DNA of 64,000 bases. It comes from Saccharothrix saharensis. GTDB lineage: Bacteria > Actinomycetota > Actinomycetes > Mycobacteriales > Pseudonocardiaceae. A program made the position numbers and the translations under genes. Shown here piece by piece: positions 8,864 to 16,747 of this stretch; the first letter of the stretch is position 1, and the number at the start of each line of letters is the position of its first letter. Location: assembly GCF_006716745.1 (NCBI RefSeq), contig NZ_VFPP01000001.1:2170001-2234000 (forward strand). The letters run 5' to 3'. The notes under the pieces are model-generated. The model was given only the letters and a program-made list of their open reading frames with translations. It had not been told where the DNA came from and did no database searches.

Positions 8864-9924
8864 GCGGCCGGTCCGGGGTCTAGGGTGCGGGACAGCTCGT
8901 CGCGCGCGGCGCCCAGGATGCGCCTCGCGCGGGGGAAGTCGTGCAGCTCGGTCACGAGCAGCGCCAGCGCGGGCAGCAGGTGCCGGGCCGGCACGCCGCG
9001 CGCGCCGAGGATCGACGCGGTCCAGGTCAGGAACCCGGTGAACAGCGTGTCGTCGTCGGTGTAGAGCGCGGTGGCGAGGTAGTCGACGATGTGCGCCAGG
9101 TCTTCGGCGGTGTGCTGGCGCTGGAGGTCGGTGTAGGACCGCATCGCGGGGACCTGCCGCTCCAGACCCGTGTGCACGGCCTTCACGAGCTGCCCGCTGG
9201 TGCGGGAGACCATCGTGTACTCCTGGTCACCCAGGTGCGGCAGGTGGTCGATGGGCTGGTAGCCGCCGCGCGGGCGGGACGGCGGGTCGGACGCCAACCG
9301 GTCCGCGGCGGCGCGGGCGTCGGGCGCCCACACGTCCGCGCGGAGCAACCGCGCGTACCGGCCGTCCGGGCCGAACGCCGCGCCGCCCACCACCACGGGC
9401 ACCCCGGCGGCCTGGCACGCGGTGATGGTGGCGTGCGCGGTCGGCAGCCGGGTGGCCAGCGAGCCGGACAGCGCGACGGCGTCCGGCCCGGTGCTGTGCA
9501 GGTGGGTGATCAGGTGCGGCGCGGGCACCTGGGCGCCCAGGTAGTCGACGCGGAAGCCGCGCAGCTTCAGCACCTCGGCCAGCAGCCGCGCGGGCAGGGC
9601 GTGCCACTCCCCGTCGACGCAGGCCACGGTGATCCGACCCCGATGGACCGGTGGCCGTCGCACGGTCACGGCCAGCGTGGACACCACGCGCTCGTTGATC
9701 GCCGTGGCCGCGTGCTCCTGGGCGACGGTCAGCCGGTTGGCCGCCCACTCGGCGCCGACCCGCCGCTGCACCGCGCCGACCACGTCGAGCAGCACGGCCT
9801 CCGCGTCGAGCCCACCGGCGAGCGCGCCCAGCACCACCTCGGTCGCGCCGTCCTCGTCACCGTCCACGACGGCGTCCCACAGCCGCAGCGCGCAGCCGCC
9901 GGCCTCCGGCGCGGGGGTGCTCAC
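8860..9924 (-). CDS. Cobalamin-binding sensor protein (B12-binding_2 plus B12-binding domains)
   Basis: This 354-residue protein starts at GTG 9924, overlapping the phosphatase stop by 4 nt. Residues 1-95 form the helical cap (EWAANRLTVAQEHAATAINE). Residues 95-225 are a Rossmann-like cobalamin domain in which CVDGEWHALPARLLAEVLK carries the histidine expected to ligate cobalt. The C-terminal third is helical and unassigned. Such modules occur in LitR/CarH-like photoreceptors, but this one has no DNA-binding domain. Its place between a phosphatase and a STAS protein suggests that it passes a light or B12 signal into a partner switch. That role is inference. Confidence 0.82.
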   Translation of the reverse strand: MSTPAPEAGGCALRLWDAVVDGDEDGATEVVLGALAGGLDAEAVLLDVVGAVQRRVGAEWAANRLTVAQEHAATAINERVVSTLAVTVRRPPVHRGRITVACVDGEWHALPARLLAEVLKLRGFRVDYLGAQVPAPHLITHLHSTGPDAVALSGSLATRLPTAHATITACQAAGVPVVVGGAAFGPDGRYARLLRADVWAPDARAAADRLASDPPSRPRGGYQPIDHLPHLGDQEYTMVSRTSGQLVKAVHTGLERQVPAMRSYTDLQRQHTAEDLAHIVDYLATALYTDDDTLFTGFLTWTASILGARGVPARHLLPALALLVTELHDFPRARRILGAARDELSRTLDPGPAA

Positions 9925-11540
9925 GCGGTCCGCTCCCCCGGCTCCAGGTCGGCCACCGCGCTCAGGTGCCTGCCGCGCGGCGCGGTGATCGCGAGCAGCG
10001 CGATGTCGTCGTGGCCGCCTCCGCCGATCCACTGCGACGCGACCATGTGCACGTGCTCGACCACCGCGTCCGCGGGCATCCCGGCGCACGCCGCGAGCAC
10101 CCGGTGCAACCGCTCCTCGCCGAACATCTCGCCGCCGACCGGTCCGCCGACGGCCTCGGTGATGCCGTCGGTGTAGAGCAGGCACGTCTCGCCCGGCGCG
10201 AGGACGACCTCGGCGGTCACCGCGTCCACCTCGGGCAGGACGCCGATCAGCGTGCCGCGGGTGGGCACCTCGTGCACCTCGCCGTTCGCCCGCACCACCA
10301 GGGGCGGCAGGTGCCCGCCGCTGGTCACCCGCAGCCGCACGTCGGAGCCGACGCGGGTCACCGACGCCAGCACGAGCGTGACGAACCGGGTGTCGTGCGC
10401 GCTGAGCAGCGCACCGTTGAGCAGGGTGAGCATCCGCCGGTGGTCGCCCGCCAGCGGCAGCAGTGCCTGGAGGGTGGTGCGGACCTTGCCGGTCATCACC
10501 GCGGCGGCCAGCCCCTTGCCGCACACGTCGCCGAGCACGGCCAGCGACTCGCCGTCCCCGACCTGGTGGACGTCGTAGAAGTCGCCGCCGACGCGCTCGG
10601 TGTCCAGCGCGGGTCGGTACCGGCCCGCGAACTCGACGCCGTCGACGCTGCGCAGCATGGGGGGCAGCAGCTCGCGCATCAGCGTCTCGGTGATCGACAA
10701 CTGCTGGGCGAACATCCGCGCCGCCGACATCGCCACGCCGGCACGGGCCGCGAACAGCCGCGCGAACGACTCCTCGCCCTCGGTGAACGCCCGCTGCTCG
10801 ACGCGGCGCAGCAGCACCAGCGCGCCGGCCGGGACGCCGTGGCCGGGCAGCGGCGTCACCACGATCGACCCCACTTCGCCGAACCCCTCGGGCACCAGCC
10901 AGGCCGGCGCGGAGGACGGCTCGATCCAGCGCGACGGCACCGGCGGGAAGCCCTGCAACGCCTCGGCGAGGCCGGCCACGTCCACCGGGTCGAGCGGTAT
11001 CCGCTCGTGCACCGCCTCACCGCCGCGCACGCACCACGCGACCGGGTGGTCGCGCCGACCGCCCGGTGCGACGACCCAGGCCGCGTCGGCCAGGTGGGTG
11101 GCCGCGAGCTCGGCGGTGATCTTCATGCACCGCTCGGGGTTGAGCGAGGTCAGCAGGGCCGACGACACCTCGCCGAGCACCGCGGTGCGCTCCCGCTCGA
11201 CGCGCAGCGCCTCCCGCGCGAGCCGGGCGTCGGTGTCCTCCACCAGCCACCACGTCGCCGTGCCGTCGCCGTGGCCGACGGGGTGCGCCTCGAAGCTCCG
11301 GTCGCCGTGCACCCCGCTCACCGGTCCGGCGTGCGGTTCCCCCGGCGCCGGGACGAGCCAGTCGGCCAGGTCGGTCAGCACCGACCCGGGGCGCGCGTCG
11401 GGGAACACCAGCCGCGCGGCCTCGTTCACGGCCCGGACCACGCCCGTCTCGTCGACGAGCACGGCCGGGTAGGGCGCGCGCGACCACCCGAAGTCGGTCA
11501 CGCCTCCCGGTCGCCGGACGGCAGGACTGGTCTCCACCAC
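9921..11540 (-). CDS. PAS-GAF-SpoIIE (PP2C) serine phosphatase
   Basis: This 539-residue protein has a PAS-like region (about 18-115), a GAF-like region (about 125-285) and a SpoIIE/RsbU phosphatase domain (about 290-525). Metal-binding motifs of the PP2C fold are visible: GGDFYDV, LGDVCGKG, YTDGITEA and GGHDDIALL. It should dephosphorylate STAS-type anti-sigma antagonists, and one is encoded two genes downstream (8510-8863). As first gene of the operon it is coupled to the B12-binding gene by a GTGA overlap. No membrane segment is seen. Confidence 0.9.
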   Translation of the reverse strand: MVETSPAVRRPGGVTDFGWSRAPYPAVLVDETGVVRAVNEAARLVFPDARPGSVLTDLADWLVPAPGEPHAGPVSGVHGDRSFEAHPVGHGDGTATWWLVEDTDARLAREALRVERERTAVLGEVSSALLTSLNPERCMKITAELAATHLADAAWVVAPGGRRDHPVAWCVRGGEAVHERIPLDPVDVAGLAEALQGFPPVPSRWIEPSSAPAWLVPEGFGEVGSIVVTPLPGHGVPAGALVLLRRVEQRAFTEGEESFARLFAARAGVAMSAARMFAQQLSITETLMRELLPPMLRSVDGVEFAGRYRPALDTERVGGDFYDVHQVGDGESLAVLGDVCGKGLAAAVMTGKVRTTLQALLPLAGDHRRMLTLLNGALLSAHDTRFVTLVLASVTRVGSDVRLRVTSGGHLPPLVVRANGEVHEVPTRGTLIGVLPEVDAVTAEVVLAPGETCLLYTDGITEAVGGPVGGEMFGEERLHRVLAACAGMPADAVVEHVHMVASQWIGGGGHDDIALLAITAPRGRHLSAVADLEPGERTA

Positions 11541-11779
11541 GAACTCGTCGGCCCCCGCGCGGGCGCCTCCACCTCACTCGTATACCCGACTCACCGTCGC
11601 TGACGACGGCCTTGCGACCCGCCCCAGCCTGCCAGATGACCAGTCCCGTTGCGAACATCGCCGGTCAGCCCCGGCGCTTCGGGGTTGCGCCGGATGGCCG
11701 AAACGACCGGGTGACGTGCCCCGGACCGTTGACTTCTCGAACGCTGCTCTGCAACGCTGCGAGCCGGTTACGCAAGAAA

Positions 11780-11793
11780 TCGACAACTACGCG
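11780..11793 (+). promoter_or_regulatory. 14-bp leader block shared with the GH5 mannanase leader
   Basis: TCGACAACTACGCG lies 53 nt before the GH87 start codon. The same 14 bases, in the same orientation relative to the gene, lie 10 nt before the GH5 start (32706-32719, minus strand). A shared regulatory role is a guess. The 306-nt gap 11541-11846 otherwise shows only a possible -35 (TTGACT near 11730). Confidence 0.3.
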
Positions 11794-11846
11794 GAACTTT
11801 CTGACAAGAACCCGGAATTGCCCTAAGAGAAGGGCCCTGCCCGACG

Positions 11847-14800
11847 ATGTCAACGACGACACGCGCCCGTTCGCGCCTTGCCGCCTCCCTGCTCGCCCTC
11901 TCCCTCACCGCGTTCACCCTGAGCCCCCCTGCCGCTCAGGCCGCGCCGTCCGCCGGGGTGCTCGACCTCGGTGCGCCCACCCGCATCGACCAGGTCCGGC
12001 TGTCCCTGCCGGACGACGAGTCCACGTTCTCCGTCCAGACCAGCCTCGACGGCCGGGGCTTCGCCACCCTGGTGCCGTCCGCGCCGCGCGCGGGCGACCG
12101 CCAGACGTTCGACTTCGACCCCACGCTGGTGCGCTACGTGCGCGTGGACGGCGCGCCGGTGCGGGACATCGACGTCCGCGCGGCGGCCGACGTGACCGCG
12201 AAGCTCGCCGCCACCTACAGCGCCAGCAGCCACAACGACGTCTACCAGGCGGCCAACGCGGGTGACGGCAACCAGGCCACCTACTGGGAGAGCGCCAACA
12301 ACGCGTTCCCGCAGTGGTTGCGGGCCGACCTCGGCGCGGCGGTCAAGGTCGACCGGGTCGTGCTCAAGCTGCCCACGGCGAACTGGGGCGCGCGCACGCA
12401 GACGCTGGCCGTGCAGCACAGCGCCGACGGCCAGAACTTCGGCGACCTCGTCCCGGCCGGCCAGCACCGGTTCGACCCGGCCTCGAACAACACGGTGACC
12501 ATCCAGTTCACCGCCGCGACCACGCGGTACGTGCGGCTGCTGATCACCGGCAACACCGCCTGGCCCGCCGGTCAGATCTCCGAGTTCGAGGTGCACGGCC
12601 CGACCACCGGCGACACGCAGGCACCCACGGCGCCGACGAACCTCGCCTACACCTCGCCGCAGTCCGGGCAGGTCCGGCTGACCTGGTCGGCGTCCACCGA
12701 CAACACCGGCGTCACCGGCTACGACGTCTACGCCAACGGCGCGCTGCGCACCAGCGTCCCCGGCACCGCCCTGGCCCACACCGACTCCCAGCCCGACGGC
12801 CTCGCGGTCACCTACCACGTGATCGCCAAGGACGCGGCGGGCAACCAGTCGCCGCCCAGCAACTCCGTCACCCGCCCCGGCTCGCCGGGCTCCGGCGCGA
12901 ACCTGGCCAAGGGCAGGCCGATCACGGCCAGCTCCCACGTGTTCACCTTCGTGGCGGGCAACGCCAACGACGACGACGTGACCACGTACTGGGAGGGTGC
13001 GACCAACCCCAGCACGCTGACCACGCAGCTCGGCTCGAACGCCGACATCAGCTCGGTCGTGCTCAAGCTCAACCCGGCGTCGGCCTGGGGCACCCGCACG
13101 CAGAACGTCCAGGTGCTGGGCCGCGAGCAGAGCGCCACCGGCTTCACCAGCCTCGTGTCCGCGCGCGACTACGTGTTCAACCCCACCTCGGGCAACACGG
13201 TCACCATCCCGCTGTCGGCACGGGTCGCGGACGTGCAGCTGCGCATCACGTCCAACACCGGCGCGCCCGCCGGCCAGGTCGCGGAGTTCCAGGTGTTCGG
13301 CGTCGCCGCGCCCAACCCGGACCTGACCGTCACCGGCACCTCGTTCAGCCCGACCAGCCCGGTGGAGACGAACCCGATCACCCTGTCCGCCACCGTCCGC
13401 AACGCGGGCACCGCCGCGTCGACCGCCACCGACGTGACGTTCTTCCTGGGTTCCGACGCGGTCGGCACGGCCCAGGTCGGCGCGCTCGCGGCCGGCGCGT
13501 CGGCGACCGCCACCGCGAACATCGGCCCGCGCGGTTCCGGCTCCTACTCCTACACCGCGAAGGTCGACGAGACGAAGAAGGTCGTCGAGCAGAACGAGGC
13601 CAACAACGCCCTGCTGCACCCGACCGCCCTCGTCGTCACGCCCGTGCCCAGCTCGGACCTGGTCGGCGCGTTGAGCTGGTCGCCGAACAACCCGGCCAAC
13701 GGCCAGAACACCACCTTCACCGTCACCCTGCGCAACGAGGGGTCGATCGCCACCACCGCCGGCGCGCACGGCGTCACGCTCACCCTGGTCAACGCCGCCA
13801 CCAACACCGCGGTCCGCACGTTCACCGGTAGCCACACCGGCGCGATCGAGCCGGGCCGGTCCGCCCCGCCGATCACCTTGGGCACCTGGCCCGCGGCGAA
13901 CGGCAAGTACACCCTCAAGACCGACATCGCGGTGGACGGGAACGAGATCGCGGCGCGCCAGGCGAACAACGTCACCACGCAGTCGCTGTTCGTGGGCCGC
14001 GGCGCGAACGTGCCGTGGGAGCACGTCGAAGCGGAGGACGCCGTCACCGCGGGCGGCGCGCAGAAGATCGGCCCGAACCGCACCATCGGCGACCTGGCCG
14101 GCGAGGCGTCCGGGCGACGCGCGGTGACGCTGAACAGCACCGGCGCGTCGGTCGAGTTCACCACGAGCGGTTCGACCAACACCCTGGTCACCCGCTTCTC
14201 CATCCCGGACTCGGCGGGCGGTGGCGGCATCAACGCCACGCTGAACGTCTACGTCAACGGGTCGTTCCACAAGGTGATCGACCTGACCTCGCGGCACATC
14301 TGGCTCTACGGCAACGAAGCCGCACCGGGCAACTCCCCCGGCTCGGGCGGGCCGCGGCACATCTACGACGAGGCGAGCGTGGTGCTCAACGGCACGTTCC
14401 CCGCCGGGACGAAGATCAAGCTGCAGAAGGACGCGGCCAACACCACCAACTACGCCATCGACTTCGTGAACATCGAGCACGCCGTGGCGCAGGCCAACCC
14501 CGACCCGGCCCGGTACGTCACGCCGACCGGGTTCGGCCACCAGGACGTGCAGAACGCCCTGGACCGGTTCCGCATGGACACCACCGGCACCCTGCTCGGC
14601 GTCTACCTGCCGGCCGGCACCTACACGACCGCGCAGAAGTTCCAGGTCTACGGCAAGCCCGTCCGGGTGATCGGCGCGGGCCCGTGGTTCACGAAGTTCG
14701 TCGTGCCGAGCACGCAGGAGAACACCGACGCCGGTTTCCGGGCCGAGCAGTCGGTGAACGGCTCGACGTTCAGCGGGTTCGCCTTCTTCGGCAACTACAC

Positions 14801-15677
14801 GTCCCGCATCGACGGCCCCGGCAAGGTGTTCGACTTCGCCAACGTCTCGAACATCACGATCGACAACATCTGGGCCGAGCACATGGTGTGCCTCTACTGG
14901 GGCGCGAACACCGACTTCATGACCATCAAGGACTCCCGCATCCGCAACATGTTCGCCGACGGCATCAACATGACCAACGGCAGCACGGACAACCGGGTGG
15001 CCAACATCGAGGCCCGCTCCACCGGTGACGACAGCTTCGCCCTGTTCTCCGCGATCGACGCCGGCGGCGCGGACGAGAAGAACAACGTGTACGAGAACCT
15101 GTCGTCCCTGACCACGTGGCGGGCGGCCGGCCTGGCCGTCTACGGCGGCTTCCTCAACACCTTCCGCAACATCTACATCGCCGACACGCTGACCTACTCC
15201 GGCGTCACGATCAGCTCGCTGGACTTCGGCTACCCGATGAACGGTTTCGGCCCCGAGCCGACGACGTTCAGCGGCATCACCCTGGTCCGCACCGGTGGCC
15301 ACTTCTGGGGCGGCCAGACGTTCCCGGGCATCTGGATGTTCTCCGCCTCCAAGCCGTTCCGGGGCATCCGGGTCAACGACGTCGACATCATCGACCCGAC
15401 CTACGCCGGGATCATGTTCCAGACCAAGTACAACGGCACGACACCGGAGAACCCGATCCAGGACACCGTCCTGACGAACATCTCGATCTCCGGCGCCCGC
15501 CTGAGCGGCGACCGGTTCGAGCACAAGTCCGGCATCGGCGTGTGGGCCAACGAGATGCCGGAAGCAGGGCAAGGCCCCGCAGTGGGCTCGGCCACCTTCA
15601 ACAACCTCAGGTTCAGCAACAACAACGAGAACATCCGCAACCGAACCTCCACCTTCACCATCACCGTCAACCCCTGA
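11847..15677 (+). CDS. Secreted multidomain GH87 alpha-1,3-glucanase (mycodextranase-like)
   Basis: This 1276-residue exported enzyme has a signal peptide of about 32 residues (ends PAAQA). Then come a discoidin-type domain (about 60-250), a fibronectin type III domain (255-343), a second discoidin domain (350-487) and two CARDB-like domains (489-600, 601-715). A C-terminal GH87 module with its beta-sandwich cap and right-handed beta-helix runs from about 721 to 1276. Asp1038 in ADGIN and Asp1061-Asp1062 in TGDD have the 23/24-residue spacing of the catalytic aspartates in Bacillus/Paenibacillus GH87 enzymes. The likely substrate is fungal-wall or microbial alpha-1,3-glucan. It is a single gene closed by a long hairpin. 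Confidence 0.85.
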   Translation: MSTTTRARSRLAASLLALSLTAFTLSPPAAQAAPSAGVLDLGAPTRIDQVRLSLPDDESTFSVQTSLDGRGFATLVPSAPRAGDRQTFDFDPTLVRYVRVDGAPVRDIDVRAAADVTAKLAATYSASSHNDVYQAANAGDGNQATYWESANNAFPQWLRADLGAAVKVDRVVLKLPTANWGARTQTLAVQHSADGQNFGDLVPAGQHRFDPASNNTVTIQFTAATTRYVRLLITGNTAWPAGQISEFEVHGPTTGDTQAPTAPTNLAYTSPQSGQVRLTWSASTDNTGVTGYDVYANGALRTSVPGTALAHTDSQPDGLAVTYHVIAKDAAGNQSPPSNSVTRPGSPGSGANLAKGRPITASSHVFTFVAGNANDDDVTTYWEGATNPSTLTTQLGSNADISSVVLKLNPASAWGTRTQNVQVLGREQSATGFTSLVSARDYVFNPTSGNTVTIPLSARVADVQLRITSNTGAPAGQVAEFQVFGVAAPNPDLTVTGTSFSPTSPVETNPITLSATVRNAGTAASTATDVTFFLGSDAVGTAQVGALAAGASATATANIGPRGSGSYSYTAKVDETKKVVEQNEANNALLHPTALVVTPVPSSDLVGALSWSPNNPANGQNTTFTVTLRNEGSIATTAGAHGVTLTLVNAATNTAVRTFTGSHTGAIEPGRSAPPITLGTWPAANGKYTLKTDIAVDGNEIAARQANNVTTQSLFVGRGANVPWEHVEAEDAVTAGGAQKIGPNRTIGDLAGEASGRRAVTLNSTGASVEFTTSGSTNTLVTRFSIPDSAGGGGINATLNVYVNGSFHKVIDLTSRHIWLYGNEAAPGNSPGSGGPRHIYDEASVVLNGTFPAGTKIKLQKDAANTTNYAIDFVNIEHAVAQANPDPARYVTPTGFGHQDVQNALDRFRMDTTGTLLGVYLPAGTYTTAQKFQVYGKPVRVIGAGPWFTKFVVPSTQENTDAGFRAEQSVNGSTFSGFAFFGNYTSRIDGPGKVFDFANVSNITIDNIWAEHMVCLYWGANTDFMTIKDSRIRNMFADGINMTNGSTDNRVANIEARSTGDDSFALFSAIDAGGADEKNNVYENLSSLTTWRAAGLAVYGGFLNTFRNIYIADTLTYSGVTISSLDFGYPMNGFGPEPTTFSGITLVRTGGHFWGGQTFPGIWMFSASKPFRGIRVNDVDIIDPTYAGIMFQTKYNGTTPENPIQDTVLTNISISGARLSGDRFEHKSGIGVWANEMPEAGQGPAVGSATFNNLRFSNNNENIRNRTSTFTITVNP

Positions 15678-15715
15678 CCCGACCCACCCACAACGGACCC
15701 GCACCCGGCCCACGG

Positions 15716-15845
15716 GGCTCGATGTGACAGGGGTTCGGGTTCAGGCTGGTCGAGCCGGCAGGCCCGGCGGGGAAGAGCGTCCCGCCGGGCCTGCCGGCTT
15801 CGGCCTGCCTGGAGTGCCCGAACGGGCCCCACGTCACATCGAGCC
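15716..15845. repeat. 130-bp nested palindrome, probable bidirectional terminator or small palindromic element
   Basis: An outer perfect 13-bp inverted repeat (GGCTCGATGTGAC at 15716-15728, complement at 15833-15845) encloses a second pairing (GTTCGGG with CCCGAAC near 15818). Inside is a perfect 18-bp inner hairpin at 15754-15771 and 15781-15798 with a 9-nt loop. It lies between the GH87 stop and the GntR start. A Rho-independent terminator needs only the inner arm. The outer symmetry resembles a palindromic mobile element, though no target duplication was seen. Confidence 0.6.
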
Positions 15846-15865
15846 GAACCGGACCACTCACGCCC

Positions 15866-15877
15866 ACGTCCGTACAT
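15866..15877. promoter_or_regulatory. Candidate GntR operator 1
   Basis: ACGTCCGTACAT carries the GT-N4-AC core typical of HutC-subfamily GntR operators. It lies 35 nt before the GntR start codon, where it could give autorepression. It is one of three related sites (also 16664-16675 and 16715-16726). Confidence 0.5.
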
Positions 15878-15911
15878 TTGCCTCAACGAACCCCCGCCCC
15901 CAGGAGTCCTC

Positions 15912-16649
15912 ATGGCCGCCCGCCCACTCGACCGATCCGGCGGCACCCCCCTCTGGCGGCAACTCCAGGACGACCTGATCGCCCGCCTCCACTCCCGCGA
16001 GTTCACCACCGGCTTCCCCGGCGAACTGGCCCTCGTCGACGACTACGGCGTGAGCCGCCACACCGTCCGCCAAGCCCTCCAGCAACTGCGCGCCGACGGC
16101 CTGGTCGTCGCCGAACGCGGTCGCCAACCCCGCGTCACCCCCGCCGCCGACGTCGAACAGCCGCTGGACACCGTCTACAGCCTGTTCGCCTCCGTCGAAG
16201 CCGCCGGCCTCGAACAGCGCAGCGTCGTCCGCGTCCTCGACGTCCGCGCCGACGGCGTGATCTCGGACCAGCTCGGGCTGGAGGGTTCCACCCCTCTCCT
16301 GCACCTGGAACGGCTGCGCCTGGCCGGCGACGAGCCCCTGGCGATCGACCGCGTGTGGCTGCCCGCCGACCTGGCCGCGCCGCTCCTGGACGCCGACTTC
16401 ACCCGGACCAGCCTCTACTCCGTGCTGCTCAAGCGCACCGGCATCCGCCTCGACCACAGCCGCGAGACGATCAAAGCCGTCGTGCCGACCCCCGCCGAGC
16501 GCGCCCTCCTGCACTGCGGACCGGACGTCGCGTGCCTGTCCATCCACCGCCTGGGCCGATCGGACGGCCGCCCCGTCGAGTGGCGGCACACCCTGGTGCG
16601 CGGCGACCGCTACGCCGTGACCACCGAATCGACCACCCGCCGACCTTGA
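15912..16649 (+). CDS. GntR-family (HutC subfamily) transcriptional regulator
   Basis: This 245-residue protein has an N-terminal winged helix (about 12-75) with the family signature ELALVDDYGVSRHTVRQAL. A UTRA ligand domain (about 85-235) follows, with the typical segment SLYSVLLKRTGIRL. It precedes the metallo-beta-lactamase/rhodanese and TauE genes. Three copies of a GT-N4-AC palindrome lie before it and before those genes, so it probably represses itself and the sulfur pair. Most HutC members sense sugars or amino acids; the effector here is unknown, and a sulfur compound is only a guess from context. Confidence 0.88.
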   Translation: MAARPLDRSGGTPLWRQLQDDLIARLHSREFTTGFPGELALVDDYGVSRHTVRQALQQLRADGLVVAERGRQPRVTPAADVEQPLDTVYSLFASVEAAGLEQRSVVRVLDVRADGVISDQLGLEGSTPLLHLERLRLAGDEPLAIDRVWLPADLAAPLLDADFTRTSLYSVLLKRTGIRLDHSRETIKAVVPTPAERALLHCGPDVACLSIHRLGRSDGRPVEWRHTLVRGDRYAVTTESTTRRP

Positions 16650-16663
16650 ACCCGACCCACCAA

Positions 16664-16675
16664 ATGCACGGACAT
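16664..16675. promoter_or_regulatory. Candidate GntR operator 2
   Basis: ATGCACGGACAT lies 15 nt after the GntR stop and 73 nt before the ATG of the next gene. It matches sites 1 and 3 in 9-10 of 12 positions. Confidence 0.45.
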
Positions 16676-16714
16676 TAGTCACAGCACCTTGCCGCACCCC
16701 GACCGTCCGACCTA

Positions 16715-16726
16715 ATGTACGGACAA
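16715..16726. promoter_or_regulatory. Candidate GntR operator 3
   Basis: ATGTACGGACAA lies immediately before the ribosome binding site (CGGAGGTGAG) of the metallo-beta-lactamase gene. A repressor bound here could block transcription of the sulfur pair. Confidence 0.5.
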
Positions 16727-16747
16727 ATACCGGAGGTGAGGCGCGCG

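Noticed and set aside
11850-15713. 1287-codon open frame on the strand opposite the GH87 gene
   Set aside because: It mirrors the GH87 gene exactly, has Gly/Arg/Val-biased composition without domains, and is explained by high third-position GC.
15716-15845. Insertion sequence ends
   Set aside because: Inverted arms are present, but the interior is only 104 nt, contains no transposase and shows no flanking duplication.
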